From Selenomonadales bacterium (lineage in GTDB: Bacteria > Bacillota > Negativicutes > Sporomusales > UBA7701), in assembly GCA_029975165.1 (NCBI GenBank), contig JARKPR010000033.1, positions 1 through 64,000 on the forward strand: a stretch of DNA of 64,000 bases. Direction: 5' to 3'. Below, piece by piece: positions 28,214-34,195 of the stretch. Below the pieces are notes generated by a model that saw only the letters and a list, made by a program, of their open reading frames with translations, was not told the origin of the DNA and did no database searches. Both the position numbers and the translations under genes were made by a program. The first letter of the stretch is position 1. Each line of letters opens with the position of its first letter.

Positions 28214-28577
28214 TCAGTCCCCTAGCGTCACATCCGCCACGATCTTGCGGGCGTGGCCCCGCCGCCGTCCCTCCGGGGGCAGCGCCATATGATCGTCGTA
28301 TTTCTTGCGCAAAAAGGCATCGCAGTCCGCCGGGACGAAAAACCGGTGCCCCTCAAACTCGATCTACCTGAGCGGACAAATATCTTGTCCCGGATGAACC
28401 CCCTGTGGCGAACCATCCCAGCAGCGTACCTCTCGCCAGCCAATACTCGATACCGTGCCGCCGGCAAATATGATCCACCACGCGCAACATCCGCAGCATC
28501 ACATACTGCACCCGGCGCAGGGGCGTCTCCCCCCGCAGGCGGTCGTCGGTAAACATCGCCTGCAGACTATCCGCCAT
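28214..28577 (-). pseudogene. licD-family phosphotransferase remnant
   Basis: Broken gene of the LicD family (phosphocholine/phosphoribitol-type transferases that decorate surface glycans). From ATG 28577 the first frame gives LRRVQYVMLRMLRVVDHICR and HGIEYWLARGTLLG, a typical LicD N-terminus. Then the frame is lost near 28417 (GMVRHRGFI continues in another frame), again near 28390, and a large part of the core is missing near 28370. The end resumes as FFVPADCDAFLRKKYDDHM and runs to TGA 28214. The DxD-type core is absent, so the product cannot be active. Confidence 0.75.
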
Positions 28578-28702
28578 CGTCCATCATCCCTCCCGTGCTC
28601 TCGCAATCCAATGCCGATTCCCCGTATCGTCCGCATGGACTCCCCGGGGCGGCACTTTACCCGCCATTATTTTTACATAAACTGTCAATAAAACTTGTCT
28701 CA

Positions 28703-28893
28703 TTTAGGCACCGGCCCTCGGAAAAAAGCGACACAATAGCCCGCCGGATAGCAAAAAAATGCTCCCGGCGGTCGGCGGACCATCCCGGGAGCGAAAGTCT
28801 CGCCACGCCCGGTCCTGGGCGCGCACAGCAGAAACGGAGCGATAATCGCCGCCGGACAGGCGGCAATAAAAGGTCGGAAAAAGTCGGAACATT
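28703..28893 (-). promoter_or_regulatory. Leader/attenuator element, copy B, before the licD remnant
   Basis: Minus-strand order matches copy A: AAATGTTCCGACTTTTT at the start (28893-28877), GC-rich middle, a terminator hairpin (28761-28792) followed by T7, then TGTGTCGCTTTTTTCCGAGGGCC (near 28726-28704). It ends about 125 bases before the licD start. The middles of A and B differ greatly while the flanking motifs and terminator position are kept, which points to a functional element and not a recent duplication. Confidence 0.5.
28752..28792 (-). terminator. Intrinsic terminator inside leader copy B
   Basis: On the minus strand GCTCCCGG (28792-28785) pairs with CCGGGAGC (28768-28761), followed by ATTTTTTT (28760-28753). 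The 8-bp stem has a 16-base loop. Confidence 0.7.
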
Positions 28894-28897
28894 TCTC

Positions 28898-28926
28898 TTG
28901 AACTGGTAAAATATTACATATATTAT
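28898..28926 (+). promoter_or_regulatory. Housekeeping-type promoter before the 81-residue gene
   Basis: TTGAAC (28898-28903) and TATTAT (28921-28926) stand exactly 17 bases apart, 34 bases before the start codon at 28960. Confidence 0.7.
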
Positions 28927-28959
28927 AGAGGCAGGCAGAACAGTTTGCGGAGGGCTTCT

Positions 28960-29205
28960 ATGGACAGCCAGCTCGCCCGGATATACGAACTGAAAACCCA
29001 GCTGCTCCAGCTCGGCTACCACGGCGTGCAGGTAGACGCCATGCTGCGGAAAGTCGTAGGCGCCGCCATCCCCGAGGAAGTAAGCGCCGAAAAGCGCCAA
29101 CAGATCATTGAAACCCTGGAAAAATACGCCCACTTCGCTATCAAAGCCCGCGGCGGCCGCGGCCGCAACCTGCGCCGCCATCCGGGAAACAGCCGCTTAT
29201 CCTAG
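28960..29205 (+). CDS. Small helical protein (hypothetical)
   Basis: An 81-residue protein from ATG 28960 with a GGAGGG ribosome site and a good promoter upstream. The first 65 residues look helical and amphipathic (LARIYELKTQLLQLGYHG, EKRQQIIETLEKYAHFA). The last 15 are basic and low-complexity, so a frameshift near 29155 cannot be excluded. A strong terminator lies about 120 bases downstream, so it is a single-gene unit. I do not recognise a family. Confidence 0.6.
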   Translation: MDSQLARIYELKTQLLQLGYHGVQVDAMLRKVVGAAIPEEVSAEKRQQIIETLEKYAHFAIKARGGRGRNLRRHPGNSRLS

Positions 29206-29324
29206 ACATACTGGCCAAAATCTACTGCAGCCGCCGCGCTTCCTACCGTTACCTGTGCGGCAAAAACGGACTGACAGCGGCTCGACAGGCCGACCGCTCC
29301 CGGCAGGCCGTCATAAAGCCACAA

Positions 29325-29362
29325 AACAATCCCGCGCAGACAATAGCGCGGGATTGTTTTTT
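29325..29362 (+). terminator. Terminator after the 81-residue gene
   Basis: AACAATCCCGCGC (29325-29337) pairs perfectly with GCGCGGGATTGTT (29346-29358), followed by TTTT. Confidence 0.85.
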
Positions 29363-29398
29363 GCCCCGTCCCCGCCTCCCGCTCGTCCGGGATAAATA

Positions 29399-29448
29399 AA
29401 ACCGGCTTTTCCCGGCGCTTCTCAAGGAAGCTTGGTAAAAGCCGGTTT
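29399..29448. repeat. Inverted repeat with nested hairpin
   Basis: AAACCGGCTTTT (29399-29410) pairs with AAAAGCCGGTTT (29437-29448). The loop contains a second hairpin, GCTTC-TCAAG-GAAGC (29417-29431). On the minus strand the outer stem is followed by TATTTATC, so it may end minus-strand transcription. It sits between the terminator at 29325 and the pilus-type genes. Confidence 0.6.
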
Positions 29449-29546
29449 ACTTTACAGGATTTCTTGGGGTGGCGTCGAATATTGTGGACAAATAAGGTAT
29501 TTTGCATTATCCGACAATAAATATGGTAGAGTGGAGTGTCGAAAAG

Positions 29547-30053
29547 ATGTCGCCGAAACCCACGGCCTCCTCCCGGTGGCGGCTTCCCTTTCTCCTCGTC
29601 ATCCTTGCCGTCCTCCTCGGCGTCCTGTATTACCAGCACATGCCGCAGACGGTACCCGCCCCGCCGGCCGGCGCTCCGCCGCAAACAGCCGGACAACCGG
29701 CCGGGCAGCCCGTGGCGGCGGTCCAATCCGGCACACCGGTCATGCCCAAAGGCTACCAGCCCCAGCTCGCCGTGCGCGACCCCTTCGCCGTGCCGCCCGA
29801 ATACCTCGTCCGCACGCCTGGCGCCGCCGCGGCCCCTAGCGACAAAAACCAGCCCAAGGACGCCAAGCCCGTGCTCACCGGCGTAATCGTGGCCGGCAAC
29901 GTCGGCTCGGCCATCATCCAGTACGGCAGTGACAGCCGTTCCTACCGGCGGGGAGACCTCGTCGGTCCCTACCAGGTAGTGGCCATCGGCAACCAGTCAG
30001 TCACGCTCCAGGGGCCGGAAGGCCGGTTCGACATCGGACTAGTGGGAAGGTGA
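29547..30053 (+). CDS. PilP/GspC-like pilus assembly or secretion protein
   Basis: A 168-residue protein with a short cytoplasmic start, one transmembrane anchor (LPFLLVILAVLLGVLYY, about residues 13-30), a Pro/Ala-rich linker and a small C-terminal beta domain. That domain (VLTGVIVAGNVGSAIIQYG, YRRGDLVGPYQVVAIGNQSV) matches the homology region of PilP/GspC, which reaches across the periplasm to the secretin. ATG 29547 is preferred because GGAG lies upstream; in-frame ATG 29523 has none. The secretin gene follows after 7 bases, which supports the call. Confidence 0.75.
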   Translation: MSPKPTASSRWRLPFLLVILAVLLGVLYYQHMPQTVPAPPAGAPPQTAGQPAGQPVAAVQSGTPVMPKGYQPQLAVRDPFAVPPEYLVRTPGAAAAPSDKNQPKDAKPVLTGVIVAGNVGSAIIQYGSDSRSYRRGDLVGPYQVVAIGNQSVTLQGPEGRFDIGLVGR

Positions 30054-30060
30054 GGAAAAA

Positions 30061-31260
30061 ATGCGGGCCGTTAAAAAAATCCTGATCCTGGCCGCCCTGC
30101 TCATGCTGCCGCTGTCCGCGCCGGCAGCCGCCGCGCCGCTCGTCAACATGAGCGTCGTCAACACCGACGTGCGCGACGTGCTCACCGCCCTGGCCGCCGT
30201 CGGCGGCGTCAGCATCATCGCCGACGACTCGGCGACAGGCAAAATCACCATCCAGCTCAACAACATCCCCTTCGACACCGCCCTCGAGCTCGTCACCAGA
30301 ACCAAAGGGCTGGTCTACCAGCAGATCGGCCGCGTCATCGTCATCGCCGCCCCCGACAAACTCAGCAAAGGCTTCGGCAGCGTCCAGATCATCAAAATCG
30401 CCTACGGCAAAGCCGCCGACATCAAAAAAGCCCTCGCCGCCATAATCCCCGAAGACCGCCTCAAAGTCGACGAAGCCAGCAACTGCATCGTCTTCACCGG
30501 CTCGCCCGCCGAAGCCGAAGACATCCGCGCAACCGTTGCCGAGCTCGACATCCCCTTCCGGCAAATCTCCCTCGAAGCCCAGGTCATCTCCATCACCAAA
30601 ACCGCCGGCAAAAACCTCGGCATCGACTGGAAATGGTCGGGAATACCTGCCAAAACGGAATACGACACCTCCTCCGGCAGCGGCAGCACCGTCACCCGCG
30701 AATACCCCGGCGTCATCAGCTTCGGCCGCAACCCCGAGGGCAAACGGTACGAATGGACCTTCCAGGCCACATTGAACGCCCTCATCACCAAAGGCGACGC
30801 CAAAATCCTCGCCAGGCCCAACGTCACCACCATCGACGGCAAAGAAGCCAACATCCTCATCGGCGACCGCATCCCCGTCCTTATCGACAAAACCCAAAAC
30901 GGCACCACCACCACCACCATCGAATACGTCGACGCCGGCATCAAACTCAAATACACCCCCCGCATCAACGGCGACGGGCAAATAACCGCCGCCGTCCACA
31001 CCGAAGTATCCACCCCCACCCTGGTCCCGGAAATGAAAGCCTACCGCATCACCACCCGCGAGGCCGAAACCAGCGTCCGCATGCAGGACGGCGAAACCAT
31101 GGTCATCGGCGGCCTCATCGGCAACGAAGAATCGGGCGGCAAAAACAAGGTGCCCTTACTGGGCGATCTGCCTATCCTCGGCAAACTATTCCAAAGCGAA
31201 AGCAAAGAAAAAACCGAAACCGAAGTCATGATCTTCCTGACCGCCAGGATCGTCAAATAG
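30061..31260 (+). CDS. Secretin (type II secretion/type IV pilus outer-membrane pore)
   Basis: Outer-membrane secretin of 399 residues. A signal peptide (basic MRAVKKI, hydrophobic core, ending APAAAA near 25) is followed by an STN-like domain (about 27-95), one N1-type domain (VQIIKIAYGKAADIKKALAA to about 170) and the secretin domain (170-399). Typical end segments are VRMQDGETMVIGGLI and KVPLLGDLPILGKLFQS, with TETEVMIFLTARIVK at the tip. It is short for PilQ. It proves a second membrane. No other pilus genes stand next to it, so the partner system must be elsewhere or reduced. Confidence 0.92.
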   Translation: MRAVKKILILAALLMLPLSAPAAAAPLVNMSVVNTDVRDVLTALAAVGGVSIIADDSATGKITIQLNNIPFDTALELVTRTKGLVYQQIGRVIVIAAPDKLSKGFGSVQIIKIAYGKAADIKKALAAIIPEDRLKVDEASNCIVFTGSPAEAEDIRATVAELDIPFRQISLEAQVISITKTAGKNLGIDWKWSGIPAKTEYDTSSGSGSTVTREYPGVISFGRNPEGKRYEWTFQATLNALITKGDAKILARPNVTTIDGKEANILIGDRIPVLIDKTQNGTTTTTIEYVDAGIKLKYTPRINGDGQITAAVHTEVSTPTLVPEMKAYRITTREAETSVRMQDGETMVIGGLIGNEESGGKNKVPLLGDLPILGKLFQSESKEKTETEVMIFLTARIVK

Positions 31261-31278
31261 CGAAGGGATGTGAGAACC

Positions 31279-31953
31279 GTGCCGATCCGGATTCTGATCG
31301 CCGACGATCATGCCCTGCTGCGGCAAGGCATCAAAAACGTGCTCGAACTTGAACAAGACTTCGTGATCGTCGCCGAAGCCAGCGACGGAGAGGAAGCGGT
31401 GCGAAAAGCCGCCGAAGTGGTTCCCGACATCGCCCTGCTCGACATCAACATGCCGCGCATGAGCGGCCTTGAAGTCACCAAACGTATCCGCGCTGCCCAG
31501 CCAGGCGTCAAAGTAATCGTCCTCACCATCCACGACGACGAAAGCTACGTCGTCGAAGTCGTAAAAGCCGGCGCCGCCGGCTACCTCCTCAAAGACATCG
31601 AACCCGGCATGCTCATGAAAGCCATCCGCACCGTGAACGAAGGCGAATCCTTCATCTACCCTACCCTTGCCAGGAAACTCTTCGGCGAAATCACCCGCCT
31701 CGAAGAAGAACGGCGCCACGGACCCGCCAACATCCTCCAGCACGGACGCGACGAGAGGCTCACCCTCAGGGAGCTCGAAGTGTTGCAGCTCATCGCCAAA
31801 GGGCTCAGCAACCAGGAAATCGCCCACAAGCTCTTCCTCAGCGAAAAAACGGTCAAAAACCACCTCACCAACATCTTCCGGAAAATCGATGTCGCCGACC
31901 GCACCCAGGCCGTACTGTACGCCATAAAAAACAAGATCGTCGTCCTCGACTGA
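31279..31953 (+). CDS. NarL/FixJ-family response regulator (DegU-like)
   Basis: Two-domain regulator of about 224 residues. The receiver domain has the acidic pair DD (IRILIADDHALLRQG), the phospho-acceptor Asp in LLDINMPRMSG, and KAGAAGYLLKD near its end. A LuxR-type helix-turn-helix follows: LTLRELEVLQLIAKGLSNQEIAHKLFLSEKTVKNHL. The layout is that of DegU. GTG 31279 is preferred (AAGGGAT about ten bases upstream); GTG 31270 is also possible. No histidine kinase lies beside it. It follows the secretin by under 20 bases and may be in its operon. Confidence 0.9.
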   Translation: MPIRILIADDHALLRQGIKNVLELEQDFVIVAEASDGEEAVRKAAEVVPDIALLDINMPRMSGLEVTKRIRAAQPGVKVIVLTIHDDESYVVEVVKAGAAGYLLKDIEPGMLMKAIRTVNEGESFIYPTLARKLFGEITRLEEERRHGPANILQHGRDERLTLRELEVLQLIAKGLSNQEIAHKLFLSEKTVKNHLTNIFRKIDVADRTQAVLYAIKNKIVVLD

Positions 31954-31988
31954 ACGGGCAGGCACGCCCAAGCGCCTGCGGCACATAT

Positions 31989-32021
31989 AATATCCTATCC
32001 CGCAAAAGGGGGTAGGATATT
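31989..32021 (+). promoter_or_regulatory. Hairpin abutting a TTG start codon
   Basis: ATATCCTATCCC (31990-32001) pairs with GGGGTAGGATAT (32009-32020) around a 7-base loop, followed by TTTTG. It may end the regulator transcript. Its 3' arm also contains the only G-rich sequence that could serve as ribosome site for the gene at 32022, whose start codon follows one base later. This would allow structure-controlled translation. Confidence 0.55.
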
Positions 32022-32507
32022 TTGCTTATACCCTACTGGCTGACCGTCATCATCGTCACTCTAGCCCTCTACGGCCTGTGGCACTTCGGCCGCGACCTCT
32101 ACAGCCTCACCCTTGGCCGCCGGCCCGCCGGCCCGGCGGGCGCCAGCCTGCTCATCCTCGTCCGCGACGCCGAAATCACCATCGAATACCAACTGCGCCG
32201 CCTCCTATACGAAACCGCCCTTGAAGAAGCATGGGAAGAAATAGTCGTCGTCGACCACGGCTCAAGCGACCTTACGCCAGCAATCCTCGACCGCCTGGCA
32301 ACCGTCAACCCGCTCCTCAAAATCCTCCACCTGCCGGCTGCGGCCCGGCCGCTCGGCGAAGCCCTGTCCTTCTGCCGGGGCGACATCGTCGTCATCCTCG
32401 ACACCGTCGCCCGCCTGAAAACCGCCGACCTCGGCGCCGCCGCCCGGATGCTCGCCCGGCGGTCCGCCGGGCCGCATAAATTTGCCAGCGGCGGAAATAC
32501 TGCATAG
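32022..32507 (+). CDS. Membrane-anchored GT2-like protein, probably not a classical transferase
   Basis: A 161-residue protein with an N-terminal transmembrane helix (IPYWLTVIIVTLALYGLWHF) and a short GT-A-like domain: SLLILVRDAE, IVVVDHGSSDLTPAILDRL, then SFCRGDIVVILDTVARL. Canonical GT2 enzymes have VVDDGSxDxT and a later DxD; here the first is DHGS and the second LDTVA, and the C-terminal acceptor half is missing. It therefore looks like a pseudo-glycosyltransferase or a sensor. Only non-ATG starts are available, and TTG 32022 is the best. Confidence 0.6.
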   Translation: MLIPYWLTVIIVTLALYGLWHFGRDLYSLTLGRRPAGPAGASLLILVRDAEITIEYQLRRLLYETALEEAWEEIVVVDHGSSDLTPAILDRLATVNPLLKILHLPAAARPLGEALSFCRGDIVVILDTVARLKTADLGAAARMLARRSAGPHKFASGGNTA

Positions 32508-32530
32508 CAAGCGACAAGGAGGGACTGACA

Positions 32531-32692
32531 ATGGACACACTAGCGGACAACGCCGAAACCGGATACAAGTGCAGCCGCTGCGGCGGCATGTTCGGCAGCC
32601 ACGCCGAGCCCGTCATCCGCTGCCCGTTCTGCAACATGCTCTGCGAAGAGACAAGCTGCCGGGTGGTCGATTTCAGCAACGAAGAATACTGA
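32531..32692 (+). CDS. Small zinc-ribbon protein
   Basis: A 53-residue protein from ATG 32531 with a strong AGGAGGG ribosome site (32517-32523). Two CxxC knuckles, CSRCGG and CPFCNM, 18-20 residues apart form a rubredoxin-like zinc ribbon, and a further Cys pair (LCEETSC) follows. Such proteins usually bind zinc and mediate nucleic-acid or protein contacts. It starts 23 bases after the GT2-like gene. No specific family is recognised. Confidence 0.8.
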   Translation: MDTLADNAETGYKCSRCGGMFGSHAEPVIRCPFCNMLCEETSCRVVDFSNEEY

Positions 32693-32818
32693 AAGGGAGG
32701 TAAAGGGCCCCCGCGAAGCGAATAGGTAACAACAACCAAAAGCGGCATCAACACATCGCACATCGCCGCCCTCGGCGCAAAATAGACCACCGCTTCAGCG
32801 GGAGAGGGGAGACCGGCC

Positions 32819-33610
32819 ATGCGGCTTGTTATCAGCGCCGTCACCTGGGATCGTTACCTGCGCTCGGGAATGTGCCAGATGGAACTCGTGCCGGTAGCCG
32901 ACAAATACGGCTGCGCCGGCATCGAATTCCGCCCCTACTGGCGCAGCCCCATCGAAGAACTCTACGAAATCCGCGACTTCCTCGACGAATACGAACTCGA
33001 ATGCACCTACGCCGCCAACGAATGCCTGCTTGGCGCCGGCGAGGCCGGCACCCGCCAGGCGCTGCAGGGCGTCGAAAACTGCCTCGCCAGGGCAGTGCGC
33101 CTCGGGGCCAAAGTCCTCAGCATCGGCGTTGCCGTCGGCGTCTTCGACCGTTCCCTTCTGGACGCCGGCTGGTGGCGGCAGGCCGTCGGCCAACTCATCG
33201 CCGCCGCCGCCGACAAAAACATCCTGCTCACGGTCGAAAACGCCCCCAACCCCGCCTGCGGCGACGCCGTCCTCCTCAGGGACATCGTCGCCCCGTTCGC
33301 CTCGCCCTGGTTCAAAGTAACCTTCGACACCGGCAACTGGCTGCCCGCCGGCGGCGACCCCTACCAGGCCGTCGACATCCTCGCCGGCCACATCGGCTAC
33401 GTCCACCTCAAAGACATGATCATCCGCCCCGACGGCGTAGTGCCCGCCTACCCCGGCGGCGGCGACATGGACCTGCAAACCGTCATCGCCAAACTCCGCC
33501 AGACCGGCTACCAGGGCCTCTACGCCCTCGAATTCCCCGGTGGCGGCAGCCCGGCCGCCGCCGTCAAAGCCAGCTTGAAGTACCTGCGTGAAGAGAAAGT
33601 AACAGCCTAA
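32819..33610 (+). CDS. Sugar phosphate isomerase/epimerase, TIM-barrel (AP endonuclease 2 family)
   Basis: A 263-residue xylose-isomerase-like TIM barrel. Visible metal-site segments are FRPYWRSP and AANECL early, VENAPNPACGD in the middle (catalytic Glu), TFDTGNW and YVHLKDMI late, and LYALEFPGGG at the end. Family members isomerize or epimerize sugars or their derivatives with a divalent metal. The start is ATG 32819 behind GAGAGGGGAGA. The substrate is unknown and its neighbours do not point to one. Confidence 0.88.
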   Translation: MRLVISAVTWDRYLRSGMCQMELVPVADKYGCAGIEFRPYWRSPIEELYEIRDFLDEYELECTYAANECLLGAGEAGTRQALQGVENCLARAVRLGAKVLSIGVAVGVFDRSLLDAGWWRQAVGQLIAAAADKNILLTVENAPNPACGDAVLLRDIVAPFASPWFKVTFDTGNWLPAGGDPYQAVDILAGHIGYVHLKDMIIRPDGVVPAYPGGGDMDLQTVIAKLRQTGYQGLYALEFPGGGSPAAAVKASLKYLREEKVTA

Positions 33611-33628
33611 GTCTTGCAGCGATACTTT

Positions 33629-33811
33629 GCTGCCGTTGATAAGCCGCCATCTGCGGCGTCAGCCCTGCGAGCGCTTGCTAGCGTACGTTCCGAGTACGCG
33701 CGATGCTGTTAAACTCGGCCTCTGCAAACCATGTGTGCGTACTTGGTCGCGGAGTAAACGGTGCGGCGCGTTCTCGATCTTCCTTACATCTGACGACTTC
33801 TGAACGGCAGC
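33629..33811. repeat. Palindromic intergenic repeat, copy 2 (long, both ends present)
   Basis: Left end GCTGCCGTTGATAAGCC, right end CTTCTGAACGGCAGC. The inner part has GCGTAC-GTTCCGA-GTACGC (around 33691-33711). Here the outermost pair is GCTGCCGTT/AACGGCAGC, where other copies have GGCCGTT/AACGGCC, so both arms changed together. About 60 extra bases separate the core from the right arm. Confidence 0.8.
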
Positions 33812-33864
33812 GGCAGTTCAAAGAAGCAACGATAGAAAAAATCGCTACTACAAAACAAACATAG

Positions 33865-33896
33865 AAACAGCCCTGACAATTGTCAGGGCTGTTTTA
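33865..33896. terminator. Perfectly palindromic bidirectional terminator
   Basis: ACAGCCCTGACA (33867-33878) pairs with TGTCAGGGCTGT (33881-33892). AAA precedes it and TTT follows, so it works in both directions. It ends the minus-strand small gene that stops at 33907. Confidence 0.85.
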
Positions 33897-33906
33897 TCCC
33901 CCAAAA

Positions 33907-34038
33907 CTAACGGAACATAACGACCACCGTCACCACGGCATACGCCAAGCCCCAGAGCAGGGCGGCCTGCACGAGGTAATCGGCCGTCCGCGCCGGCTTC
34001 ACGATCGAACGGCGCTTGTAGTAGTGATAGCTATACAT
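33907..34038 (-). CDS. Small membrane protein (hypothetical, 43 residues)
   Basis: Reads from ATG 34038 to TAG 33907. The first 20 residues are polar and basic with several Tyr (MYSYHYYKRRSIVKPARTAD), then a transmembrane helix LLWGLAYAVVTVVVMF and a short tail. AAGAGG stands only two to three bases before ATG, so the ribosome site is imperfect. The terminator at 33865 directly follows. The cytoplasm-basic plus single-helix layout supports a real small protein. Its function is unknown. Confidence 0.5.
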   Translation of the reverse strand: MYSYHYYKRRSIVKPARTADYLVQAALLWGLAYAVVTVVVMFR

Positions 34039-34195
34039 ATCCTCTTTCAACTAGCTCTCACCCCTATAGGAGATCGCCCTTAAGACTTCAACGGACGGCG
34101 AAATATTCCTGCCAAATAAAAGAAAAATATTGCAGGATTTATGGAAAGTTGCTGCGAATCTATAGAACTGTTGTTTGGGTGGGAGGAGGCAGGCC

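Noticed and set aside
27972-28892. Two equal 62-codon minus-strand frames starting MFRLF, one in each leader copy, as possible small proteins
   Set aside because: The conserved nucleotide motif near their 3' ends (TGTCGCTTTTTTCC) is read in different frames in the two copies, so nucleotides and not amino acids are conserved. Ribosome sites are poor.
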